Part shown: positions 45,701 to 64,000 of the stretch, piece after piece
Layout: every line of letters starts with the position of its first letter
How positions within the stretch are numbered: the stretch's first letter is position 1
Source: Lucifuga dentata
Lineage: Eukaryota > Chordata > Actinopteri > Ophidiiformes > Bythitidae
Length of the DNA: 64,000 nt
Direction: 5' to 3'
Assembly (NCBI GenBank): GCA_014773175.1
Contig: VXCM01000222.1
Span: 186,001 to 250,000 of the forward strand
Notes under the pieces: generated by a model
Database searches by the model: none
What the model was told of the DNA's origin: nothing
What the model saw: the letters and a program-made list of their open reading frames with translations, nothing else
Program-made: the position numbers and the translations under genes

Positions 45701-46989
45701 AATAGACATGGTAAATAAATAAAAACAATAAAAGCTGAACATCACTGGTGTAGCTAACAAATATAACTGGACATTCATGACAGATAAGTGTGGCTGAACC
45801 CTTAAGTTTATTTCAAAAAAGGGTACACTCACTAAAAACCCACACAGTTCAGTCCTGTAAGCAATGGCTTTTATTTACAGCTTCTAAAAACTGACTTGAA
45901 TCCGTCGTAGCTCAATACTGACAAACAGCAGTGTGATTGATAATACCATAGATAAAGATAATACAGGACTGTCTTCAAATAACTAAAGGCTGGTGCCAAT
46001 GTGTTTTCATGTACAGCATCTTAATGGAGATTTCACAGCCTCCATATTAAACAACATGAAGCTAATGACTTGTATCCTGTATTGTTCTAAACACCGCAGC
46101 ACTGCTGAGCAACTATAGTACAATAAATCTGATGTACACATATGAGAATGCACAGACCAAACATGTTCATGCACATGACATGTTCAAAGGTAACCAGTAG
46201 AAATGTGTCAATTATCAGTATCAGGGATAAGCAAGAAACTCCAGGAAGTGTTTCTATATTTGATGGATTAAATACTAAAAGACATAATTTTCCAGATATG
46301 AAATCAGAAAGTGCTGCTCTAGTGTTCTGTCTCGGGGCCTTAAACACACTGCACTCTAAATCCTTTATCAGGTTCAGAATTGGGTAGTAGCCTGACATGT
46401 CTTATTTCAAACTGATGCATTTTGATTATAGATAGTTTTAAAAAGTTACGTTACTCACTGGAATATTTGTAAGTTGAAAAAAAAAAAACTGCATTAAAAC
46501 AGTGATATTTTACATCTTTAAAAAATGTGTTCCTGAACTTTGTAATCTTTCAGTTCTTATCTGTATCTTTACACCAGAAGTAATTTAGGTGATAAGAATA
46601 CATCAATGAGTTTGAACAGTCTTTTGGATTCACCTGACACCCATCAAATGACTTAGGGCTGACACACACTGCCAAGAGTTTAGAGGCATAGATGTCAGCG
46701 TGCAGTAGAAAGGACAAGATGAGCCAGGATACAAATGAACCTGTAGATTTTTAGCTGAAGTGCAAATTTAAAATCTTTTGTGTTTGTGATGTGTGCAATT
46801 TGCAGTTAATAGAGAAACATTCTAGAAATCTTCTATTTTAAAGGTTTGGTCACCTATACATCAACTCTGGCCATAATTTAGAATGTATGGGTTTTTTGTA
46901 TTTTCCCCTAAATAGTTGTTTGTTGTTTCCTTTTTTTTGTTTTGTCATATGATTTTTGAAAATGTTGATCGAAATAAAGATCAATAATG

Positions 46990-49900
46990 TGTATAATTTG
47001 GTACCAGAAGTTTATGTTAAGACATGACAAGGAACAAAGTGATATACATAAGCAAAACTGGTCATTAGCTGATCATCTCAACGGTGTTGGTTTAATTTTT
47101 TTTATTTTTTATGAAAGCTAGGCGAAGATTATTACCCAATAAACACCTAATGCCAGAGACTAATAATTAAAAGTAGATTTTTCCTGAATGAACAACTAGT
47201 CAGAGATGTATTTAGCTCAGACCCCTAACACCTGAGAGACAATAAATGTCATTTTAATGGTGGAAGCAGCTGCTTGGTTGCAAAAAAAAAAAAAANAAAA
47301 AAAAAAAAACACCAGCTAACATGACATTTCTTCACAACCTGGCCTACAATTCATATAGAAACAATCAATATCATTTGCAATCTGCCAAGGTGAAACCTAT
47401 TTGTCTGGTGGATTTTATTTCCCACCAGAGCACAATCTAACTTTGACAGCAATTCTCCATAAATAACATACACAGAGGGCTGTGATCAGTGTGATAATAC
47501 TGAGACTTTTTTTTTCTGTATTTTTTCAATACACTAGGTGGCAGTATATACTTCTCTTAGCTAAATTTCTGTTATAAAAAGTGAAAGTGTGCACCATACA
47601 CAGCATTACAATCAGGACAGGCACAAAAAGCTGTTACCTGTCACTTCTTAACATCTGGCATTAACATTTCAACATGCCTACAGTACCGTACAGGCACCGA
47701 TATTATTCTGTAACTGTCAGGTTTGTAGACATCATGCTTTAAGGTACCGTTTCCATGCAATCTATTTTCAGACCTCTTGAGTCATGCAGAAAGACACACA
47801 ATCTCTGTCACTCTCCTTCTTTCACACACATCCACACTTTTCTCAAGTTAAACTTGGCCTCTGACGACAGCTTCTGTTGACATTGCTTCCACTTGTTTAA
47901 TTCTAGAATGTACTATATTAAATAAACTTTGTAAACACATTTTAAGAGAATATTTTTCTGGAGTAAATCAATAATTTCTTAGGTCCAATCTTGTGTCGAG
48001 GCTGAAGAACTTTTTTTTCCTTTTATTTTCTGTACGCTCCTCTGGTCATGGACAGCTTATTTGTTTTATTGGCACTGGTGCTGTACTATAATAGTGGCTA
48101 GTTTGGCCTGTAGCAATGCTGTTCTGTTAAAACAAGAAAACAAGCATTAGAAAACAAGCATTAGACAAGAAAACAAGCATTAGACACAATTCCATAAAAT
48201 TTGACAGATAAGCCTTATGCCTGGGAAAGACTGGTTAGATTTTGTTGGTGATCCAAGCCTTCACCATTAGATGATTAGACAATTATAGCTTTTGACTTAA
48301 ACTTATGGTATCCAACTTCTGTTTGCTTAGCTATAAAGTATAAAGGTGACCTACAGCCAAATAGTAGGGATTCATATTTTATGTAACTGCTTTGATTGAT
48401 TATTAAATTGAATAAACAAATAATCACTAATCATTAAGGTAATCTCATTGCATCAATGCAAATGTGAGTGATACAAGAGGCAAAACATATCCTGACTCCA
48501 GCTATCAAAATCAAAACACATTAGACCAAAATATTTACAATAGTGTGAGAATGCCAAATAAATATGATGGTTAAATTTAGATTAAAAAAAAGCAATATAA
48601 TAAACATGGTTTTAGGAAATTAAAGTCTATTTATTCTTCTGGCTACCAAATGATCTAATTTAAAGCTCACACCACTCATTACAACAGTGATATCAAGCTC
48701 GAAGGACAATGTCTAGCAACCTAATACAAGTCCAAAGTAACAGTAACAAATACTGTGGTTAAATTATATCTGTGGTACTTGTTCTTGAGTATTTATATCA
48801 TTTGCAGCTTTATAGTTTTATAAAGCTTCAGGTCAGCTAACCTCACCTTATTAAACAGCTCCATCTGGTACAATTAAATGATTAGATTTTCTTTAAAGGA
48901 GTGACACAATGTTAAAGGATCCAAAGTAAAACTATTTTGATCAATGACCTCAATCAGCATGAATTTTAATGATGATCATATATTAACTGTATGTGTTTGA
49001 GTAGCTAACTGTATGTTACTGAGTAGTTAACGTTTGCTTGGCCATCAGTCACACTAGAGGTTGGTTGCTGTTACACACTGTGGTTGTCAATTATACACAG
49101 TCAGTGCTTGACTGATCATATGACTGCAGGCACATTCAGTTTGCTGACTGGTGATAATGTGTTAATCATGTTTTTGACCAATTTTCAAGTAGAACTAAGG
49201 ATCATTGTTTTTTTGTTTTGACTGACTTTCACCAAAAGCACCTGGATTTTTTTTTTTTTTTTTTTNTTTTTTTTTTTTTTTTTGTAAAGGAACCATTCAC
49301 TTTAAATCAATTTTCACGGGGATTTTATTTAATGCTATTGTGTTTCCTGGTGCAAGAACCTTCATTGTATTTTATTACCATCACGGAAAGTAAAGGGTGG
49401 AAAATAAAGAGAAAAAAGAAAAGAACAGAAAAGGCAAATAAGTTGCCAATTTTGTGCCAATTACTAAAAATCAGTGAATGGTTGGGATTGCACATGCTGT
49501 GTTTATCCCACCTGGATTTTTCCAAAACAATTTTTTCCCCCCCACAGGTTTTCTACCTTTTAAATTATTCAATATGAATACTTCCGAATTTTCTAATGAA
49601 AACCAAAAATATGGAATCCTACACAACGCCAACGCACCGATGAGGCACAATGGCTGAGTGTGTTTACAGAGCAGAATTGTGAAAATGGATTTTAGACTTG
49701 TTCTATCCTTGAATATGCCTTCTTACATTGAGAGAGGAGGAGACAGAGAGACAGTGAGTGACTCAGTGGTTGCTTGTGAGTCACACAGAAGACAATGATC
49801 AACAACAGCAGCTCATTTCTGTAATTTCCTTTCTCTCTGTTGGTACGCCATGCTGCATCTCTTCATTCAGCAGTTTAGTTTTCTGTGGCTCAAAGGATTC

Positions 49901-51100
49901 TCTGGATTCTCTGGTGTTCTTCTCATAATTCTGCAAAGATGGATTAGATTTAGTCTTAATCATGGCAAAAAAAAAAAAAAAAANAAAAAAAAAAAAAAAA
50001 AATGTGATTTCAAAAATTTACTGCACCATGTCAGAAATCTCTCACCAATTAAAAGCAACCTGTGGATTAAAAAAGCAATACATCAAAATATGCATAACAG
50101 AAGCAGTATACCAGTAAAAGAAAACCACCTCAAGCAAGACATTCATGCTAGAGTATTCATGAGCATTTGTAACATCGCACCAACAGAAAATAGCATCTAT
50201 TTGAATGTGTTTTCTTTGTAATCAATCACTATGTCATGTTCATCCTAGATTTGTTCATCTAGATTCATTCAGGCATTTTCTGTATGAACTGATTTGGATT
50301 TAAATTTCTCTCTACCACACCAGTAAGATTCTTACCATATAATTTCATTTTAGTGTCACTGGCCTGTTCTTGGTATAATTTTTACAGAAGTTACATGAGG
50401 ACAGACACCCATTATGGTGTCTGCAGACAGAAGACAGCAGTGCCACACACTATCTATTATATACCTGAGCAGGGTAGAAGTCACCCATCATGCTCCTCTT
50501 CTAAATCCATTCTGCTGCCTGTTGAAGGCATAACCCATCACTTTAAAAATATAAAATAGAATCAGAAAAGGTTTGGCTTTCTAAAATATCTCACACTTAC
50601 TGACAAAGACTTGCAACATCAAATTAGGTCAATTTAGGTTTTAATCAGCCAACTTTTGATACTGCATGGATATCAAATAGAAAGTTGCCAAACATGCACA
50701 CATCTCTATTGTGTTTTTTTTTTTTTTTTTTTTTTTNTTTTTTTTTTTTTTTTTTTGTTTTGTTTTGTTGTTTTTTTTGCTTGTTTTTTTATGTTTGAGA
50801 GAGAAAGTGATTTTAATCTGCATCTGTGTCCAGGTGGGCATTAAAAAAAAAAAAGTTAGAAAAACTGAAGCATATTGATTGGCTGAACCATCTATATCCT
50901 TCTTATACCTGCTTATCCTGTGATTGGCTGATGCCATTATTTTGGATTACATAACATTAAATCCTATTGGGGAATAAAGATCTACTGTATCAGGTTGCTA
51001 TAGCATCAGCTATCTAAATAGGTGCCCCTTAAGGATGGTGGATAAAGAAACAGTCACACATGGGACTCAAATATGATGATGATGTCAAAGGGTCAGTCTG
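46990..51100. other. intergenic, no gene seen
   Basis: AT-rich. Holds poly-A/T runs interrupted by N (47296, 49266, 49984, 50737), a CTCF-like motif at 47531-47544 and a short tandem repeat at 48137-48183. Confidence 0.7.
48137..48183 (+). repeat. three copies of AAAACAAGCATTAG
   Basis: Copies at 48137-48150, 48151-48164 and 48170-48183; the last is separated by ACAAG. Confidence 0.93.
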
Positions 51101-51118
51101 CCTTTAAGCAGGACAGAT

Positions 51119-51362
51119 TTACTGATTTACTCCCACCTCCAAAGACATGCATGTCAGGTGAATTGGGAACTCTAAATTGCCCGTAGGTGTGAATGAGAGC
51201 GTGAATGTGTTTGTCTCTGTGTCAGCTCTGCGATAGACTGGCGATCTGTCCAGGGTGTACCCTGCCTCTCGCCCTATGACCGCTGGGATAGGCTCCAGCC
51301 CCCCCATGACCCTCAACAGGACAAACGGGTTTAGGAAATGGATGGATGGATGGATGGAGATT
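51119..51362 (+). mobile_element. teleost SINE/LINE-type 3' tail ending in (GGAT)n
   Basis: Contains AAAGACATGCATGTCAGGTG, GATAGACTGGCGATCTGTCC and GGATAGGCTCCAGCCCCCCC, ending in AATGGATGGATGGATGG. This block is one of the commonest dispersed repeats in fish genomes, probably the 3' end of a LINE-related element. A more diverged copy lies at about 58255-58515. Confidence 0.8.
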
Positions 51363-52500
51363 TACTGACATTCAACAGTCCACTCAGTCAAAGCTACAAT
51401 TTTCTCAAAGGGCCGTCACCTGCCACACTGAATGCATTAATCTTGCAAGCAGTGGATACCTGGCAATTATCTTCAAAATGTATTGATTTAAAATCCTTTT
51501 TTTTTATTATTTCAAAGTACCATTTACTGCAATATACCATTCTGATTTCTCAACATGTGACAGAAGGGCAGTTTAACTCCAACATGCTGTACAAGGTTTG
51601 TCTTGCAATTTGCAGTGATTCTTTTTGAATCTTTGATTCTTTTTTATGTCTGATATGAATTTGCACTAAAATGCTCACAATCACAGATACAAAAGATTCC
51701 AAGCCAACGGTCTTTGAGTTTTAATGTGCAGATATGTAACTTTGAGCTTTGTATTGGAATTAAACTGGTACTCGTAAAACCCCAAGTGAGTGAACAGCTG
51801 CCATTTCCATTATTCGCTTGATTAGCTGCAGAAGCAAATGAAAAATTTCAGCCTAATATCCAATGTTTGCAGTGACTCATACATATTCTCTTCCATTTCT
51901 CTAATTTCCAAAATTTAACTGTCTTGTCTCTGGTCCTACCTTATTCCCAATCACTTCTCTTTCATCTTGATTGATCTCTGTGATATACTGTAATATTATA
52001 ATAATCCACTTTCAAAAATACTTTTTACAACGACTCATATATTCTGACTCTGTTCTTAACATCACCATGTGTTTACTCAACACATTGCAGCTTCCATATA
52101 GTCCTTCGTGGTTCTTAGAAGTTTCCCCCACATTTACTTCGTAAATTATCCAATACTGTTCATGATGCGCCACCTACAGGACTCCGCCGGTATGACAGGT
52201 GTGTACTGCAGGTAAATATTTTTAATATTTAATTCAGGTAAACTGTCCTGATAGCATCTACTTAACGCAAATGATGTTTATGTAATGTCTATTCATACTG
52301 TTTTTCATCAATTGAGTCTCTAGATGTTTTACCTGAAGATGAGATGGATACCTGGACTGCGCACTGTATTAAGATTGAAGCTAGCAATAGACAACTAGGA
52401 TATAACCGGAAGTGTGGCAATTTCGTATTAAATATTCATATGAGTTTTATTTTGGAAGGCAGAAATGGAAGTGTTGTGTTTTTGTACTGAATTGCTTCAC
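51363..52500. other. intergenic upstream of tmem235
   Basis: No gene. CTCF-like motif at 52167-52180, about 670 bp upstream of the tmem235 start. The transcription start and promoter of tmem235 are not clear. Confidence 0.6.
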
Positions 52501-52640
52501 ATAAGGATCAGTCCGGAGCGCAACAGCCTCTGTCAGCCAGTCCACTGTCAGTGTGTAATTATTGTGGCGCCGAGCAGGACCCACATCTCTTCTCTTTTCT
52601 TAAATCACCTTTTAAATTAAACAGAGGGTAAAATTAATAG

Positions 52641-59241
<6,601 letters not shown>

Positions 59242-60720
59242 ATGGCTGCACCACTGAAAGACATTATTTATTTATTTATTTGGNGGGGGGCATCATGGTT
59301 CAATTACCTGTTATAAAGAACTATTGTAGTTAAGAAGAATATTATAACACCAGGTCAAGGTTCAACTCAACAAATGCAGATACGCCCTTGGCTAGATACA
59401 AAGTAGATCCACATGCTAAACACGTGAAGCTGTTAAACATCTGTGTCTTCATTGTTTTTGCTGGCATGTCGTGCGCACCCTCGTATCCTCCCTTTGGCAC
59501 TTTGTGTTCATTCATACAGATGTTATAAATGTGGCACAGCAAACAGAAACAAGAGGCAAATCAGTGTAATTAATGCAGAGATCACTATTTAGGCAGTGTT
59601 ACTTCAGTAATTTCAGTCTTGCTCATTATGTTCTGTCCTATATGTATTTGTAATAACTGTAGTATGTGTAGAACTCCGTACGCAAGAGCGGCAGGTTTCA
59701 AGGCAGGATTGTGTGGAAATATGCTTGTAATTTATATGGTGAGAGCAGCTAAAACACAAACTCACTGCAAATGTGCAGCATACTCGATAAGGTTTTTCGA
59801 CTCTAATTTACAAGATACAGAACTTGCACACTTCTTCTGCACTCATATATAACACTTTTTATATTTTTAGATTATTTTCATATCAATGGTTCAAGGTATT
59901 TCATCTAAAAAACTGCTGATACTGCAGCCGTTTAGCAGAGCGAGAATCACCAGGTGATGGAGCCACCAAGACTCTAGTGGACAATAAAACTGGAAACATT
60001 CCTAGTTTTTCATTATATAAGAAGTGCTGCATTCTTGCTCCATGTGCCAAACTCAGATGTATTTCACAGTATTTGATAAGCACTTAACTGCTGCCATGAT
60101 GTTAAATAGTCTCGATGCAGGATTATAATCCAGGTGGGAACTGAATTTTGTGACTTCAGATTAAAGAATGACATTAAACGTGTGGCTTTCCCTTCTTCTT
60201 GTTTGCATTAATCATGGAAATGTCTGAATACAAGTTCACTCTTGGGATCATGCAGGCCATTTTCAGCAATGCAAAATACATGTGCATATGTTGTTGCTTG
60301 CTTTGCTTGCACTGACATTTAAGGTGATGTACTATCATCCATAAGCAAAGAAATATTAATCCAGTAATAGTGTGAATACATAAGTAGGCAGGAAGACTGA
60401 AGATTGAATACTTTAAAAGTTTCAAAGACAGTGTAGTCTTTGTAGGCAAACTGCATAAATGTCCAAAAGAATTTTGTATTTTTGGAGTTGTTAAAGTAAG
60501 TTGTTAAAATAATCTAAATTATCATGAAGTTGTGCTCGCTCGTGCTTATGCTGTATGTACACTGTATATTTATTATACAGTATACAGTATATAAAGTTAT
60601 GTGTCCAAATGAGGCTACTTAAAACACTTTTTATTAAATATTACCATCTTTTTTTTTAAAGATAAGAGAGAGATTGATTGAATCATTTGTAATAAACTGT
60701 GAACATACAGTAATTGCCTC
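59242..60720 (+). other. tmem235: tmem235 3' UTR (putative)
   Basis: AT-rich sequence after the stop codon. AATAAA signals at 59983-59988 and 60691-60696 are the candidates for the 3' end. N at 59284 lies at a (TATT)n/poly-G junction. Confidence 0.5.
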
Positions 60721-63140
60721 TTCACAACTTTGAGAGACAATTCTGAGAAAGGAAGAGAAAATCATTCTTTTTTTTTTGTCCTTTGGAAAATAATGCTTTC
60801 TTCAGGTTTAAAATGTGTATGTGTTGCTATTAAGCTGTGTGCAGTTACTACAGTGCATATCGTCCCCGAGGTTAATGTCTGCGTCTGAATTTAAATGAAG
60901 GTACATTGGGAGTCAGAAACAACGGAAAAGCAATTGTGTAAAGAATTGCCTGCAACAGCCGCAGAGGTGTTCAAAAACTAATGGTGGTCCATAGAAAACA
61001 CATTATTTATTCACAATAAGCATCACAGTCATACCACTATGGATTTCATGATAACAACATTTCAACCAAGACGGATATAATATTCAGGCCCTTGGCAAAC
61101 ACATGTAGTTTATATTACAGTGTACAGTAACACAGTCCATGCAGACTTTTGCACATTACCAACATTCAAATTCCTGTGGATTTTATCGAGTCTGCATTTT
61201 TGTCTTTGTATAAACTACTTTTAACAGTCCATAGATTTTAATATTTTTACCTCACTGAATCCACTTTTCGTTTGTGCCCTTGTCCATAAAAGTTGACGAC
61301 ACAGCTCTATGAGCAGCAATAGAATTCTAAAGCAGAAATGATTACAGGTCACAGGATAGCCACATTTGACAATTTATGATCACCTATTAAAGTGTTCTCC
61401 AAGTTATCAGTGAAAGCCCTAATAAAATTATTTCATATCACACGTAAAAATTTGTTATCAGTTACCAGAATAAGCAGTCCAGAAAAGTTCCAGCTTAATT
61501 GCTCTATTGCATTTATACTGACAGCATAGCTTCTTTGTTGCATTTTGGGATTCAGAACTGGCTTGGTGGCCAAATAAAAGAGATTTTTAATTTGCACTAT
61601 GCCAATTCAGCACTATGCCAATAATCGTAATTAATCTGGACTCTTCTTTATTGCACTCTGAAAACAGTAGAAGTGTTTTCATTGTAAAGAGTCTACACCT
61701 TAATTTTCTGGTAGTTTCTCAGCTTTACTGCATGCTATTTATGATAGTTATGGTAGCTATAGCATATGATATTTACGACGATATGATGAGCCAACAAGAC
61801 CTAGCTATTTTACTTTAGGTCATGTCAACTAACATACAAAGTTTTTAATAAACTGATGTTTTCATTCACCAAAAACTACAAATTACTCAGCACTTGCAAT
61901 TATCTTTTTTAAGGTTGCTCATTGTGTCTTTACACTTCACCATCTGCTACGAATCTGTTATGACTTAATATGATGCTTGATGAAGACAATGACCACAGCT
62001 TCATTTATTTTTTTGCAAACTGGAGAGGGACTTAACTCTGGAGAAATTAAAAATAAAAAACGGAGTACAGCAACTTGTCAAGAGTCTCTGGGCTTCAACT
62101 GACTGTACTATTATATTACGTGCATGCATTTACTTCTAACAAAATACATTATGCAAATACATAAAATGGAAAAGTGTACATACCTGAAGAAATATAAAAA
62201 TAAAACCGAGTACAGCAGCTTGGCAAGTCTCTGGGTTTCTCCGCTCACACCTTTCAGTAAAAAGGAAAAAGCACAGGACAAAGCTGCATGAGAACCCTGC
62301 ATGCTGCTAGCTGAATTAGCTTGATAGCGATTAGCATGTTACATTTCAGTGCCACACTGATTAAAAACTCTCCCAACATAAATCAACCACCCCGGCAACA
62401 TTACACAGAGCCTGGGATATTAACAAAATAAGACTGAAAAGATATTTACAACTTTTAACAAGTGTTTAACATGCTATTACCGGGACACTGAGAGAGATTA
62501 ACCTCTCCTCAGCAGGGCTTCCGGGTGACTGAGGAGAGTCGAGCGAATCATACAACATCTTCAGAGAGGTCAAGGTTCACGCAATAAAATGAATAAACTT
62601 TACATAAAAAACTCATCAAAACTATAAACAAAACAAATATATGCTCACCAAAAATAATGACAAAAAATTTACAAAACTAAAAACGGATTTTTGATGAAAT
62701 ACATAGTAATTAATTACACCCCTTACGATTGCATGCTATAGAAAGTGTGCTTATTTTCATGTCTAAGTAATTTGCACATAATTTAATGTGCTGTAACTAA
62801 TAAATCAAAATCCAAACCATAAAACGGTGTGTCCAGTCAGCTGTTTGTCTGGCAGTTCCAGCAATCCCAGGCTGTCAGAGAGAAGAGAAGAGGGAGTCAT
62901 AAAAGGAGGACCAAGGCAGAGAGGCACAGTCTGGAAGTCTTCTTTTGAGATATTACTCCTGCTGAAACCCCATTAAACTTTTATAGAACATAATAATTCA
63001 ATCCTCTCTGGCATAAAAACACCAAGCCTGGTGCTGAGACTTCACTCTCTCCAGGTTGTGCCCTTGTCCTCGATAGACTGCAATAATTTTGACTTGAGAC
63101 AACCTCCAGGCTCTCAGTCCTGAGAAATTATTGAAGTAAC

Positions 63141-63179
<39 letters not shown>

Positions 63180-63596
63180 CAGAGCTACACTTCCTACATC
63201 AAACTTCACCTTGGACAGCATTTGTTACTCAATCAGAAGCAAAGCTTTTTAAAAATGTCAAATAATTAATCCTCAAGCAGTTGTTTACCTGGGGTAGTTT
63301 CATGAGACACTACCTAACTTATCTAATTTTGTCTTTGTCATAATTCACACCTGTTGCCTTGAGCAATAGACCACAAACCAAAGAGCTTTATATTCTAATT
63401 TATGAAACACACATGTACCTGCCATGACTTTCTCCCCACTCATCATAATGAATAAGCCTGTAATTTAAATGTCATGGGGAAGTGAATTCAGTTTATCTCA
63501 CTGCTTGAATGGTTAAGATATTTTTCTTTCTGATAGGAAAAGAAATTCTCACATCACTGTGAATCATTTCAACCTGTTGGGACATGCTGAGCATCC
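60721..63596. other. intergenic, no gene seen
   Basis: AT-rich. Contains an approximate direct duplication of about 55 bp (62045-62096 and 62190-62240), a 10-bp inverted repeat (62503-62512 with 62529-62538) and a poly-T run (about 63145-63177). Confidence 0.65.
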
Positions 63597-63600
63597 TTAA

Positions 63601-64000
63601 AGGACCATACCGGCCATGCATGTTTTGCACCTAGAGCCTAATATATTCAATTTTCATACATGTTACATTACTGACAATCATTTCCCGAAGGTTAAAACCG
63701 TATTTCACCTTTCCTGATATTTTGCAAAATCTCTTAATCTTTCAAACTCAAATATTCAAGCGATACNTATTTCACCTTTCCTGATATTTTGCAAAATCTC
63801 TTAATCTTTCAAACTCAAATATTCAAGCGATACACACGCCTTAAAAATCGATGTTTGACCAGCTAATAGTTATACAGCCTTAAGAAGTCATGGTTGTTTA
63901 AATTTTTCAATAAACACAGGTCTTCTTTTGGGACTATATTTCCTGGTGGAGATATACATTCACTCCATGCTTTTTATTGCACTGAAACGCTAAAATTACT
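63601..64000. mobile_element. second TTAA-flanked MITE-like copy, running off the window
   Basis: Starts AGGACCATACCGGCCATGCA after TTAA (63597-63600). It shares CCTAATATAT, ACATTACTGACAA and a later GGGACTATATTTCCTGG-like block with the copy at 29449. N at 63767 separates two identical 66-bp copies (63701-63766 and 63768-63833), an assembly artefact. Confidence 0.75.

Overview
The window is vertebrate nuclear DNA, most likely from a ray-finned (teleost) fish. It carries multi-exon genes with GT-AG introns, whose proteins look like fish versions of vertebrate genes. It also carries decayed Tc1-like transposons, teleost-type LINE and SINE tails, and many long CA, TC, GATA and poly-A/T tracts. 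I cannot name the species. There is no operon, CRISPR, phage or other prokaryotic feature.

Three protein genes can be built, all on the + strand. (1) bahcc1, 585-20668: 24 coding exons, about 1,980 codons, with the 5' end outside the window. It encodes a chromatin reader with a poly-Gln stretch, an acidic region, a coiled coil, AT-hooks, a Tudor-like module and a C-terminal BAH domain. A 3' UTR of about 2 kb follows. (2) fscn2, 39721-44606: five exons, complete, 498 aa, the photoreceptor/hair-cell type actin-bundling fascin. A promoter-like cluster (perfect CRE plus CRX-like and NRL-like motifs) lies just upstream. (3) tmem235, 52836-59241: four exons, complete, 211 aa, a claudin-superfamily four-pass membrane glycoprotein. 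The human counterparts all lie in 17q25.3, so this is a conserved synteny block. The genes share a neighbourhood, not a pathway.

Layout: 1-22.6 kb bahcc1; 22.6-39.4 kb intergenic, with two Tc1-like relics, a TTAA-flanked MITE-like element and a GATA microsatellite; 39.4-45.2 kb (perhaps to 47 kb) fscn2; 47-52 kb intergenic, with a SINE/LINE-type repeat; 52.5-60.7 kb tmem235, with a LINE tail against exon 1, several near-perfect hairpins and an unassigned ORF in its introns; 60.7-64 kb intergenic, ending in a second copy of the TTAA element.

Assembly quality matters here. There are fifteen single-N gaps. Five are flanked by exact 61-67 bp direct duplications, which look like unmerged contig overlaps. 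The other ten lie in homopolymer or near-homopolymer runs. I found no clearly new biological system. The best leads are the hairpin cluster around tmem235, the unassigned transmembrane ORF in tmem235 intron 1, the missing claudin cysteine pair, CTCF-like motifs, Pumilio motifs in the bahcc1 3' UTR and the compact fscn2 promoter cluster.
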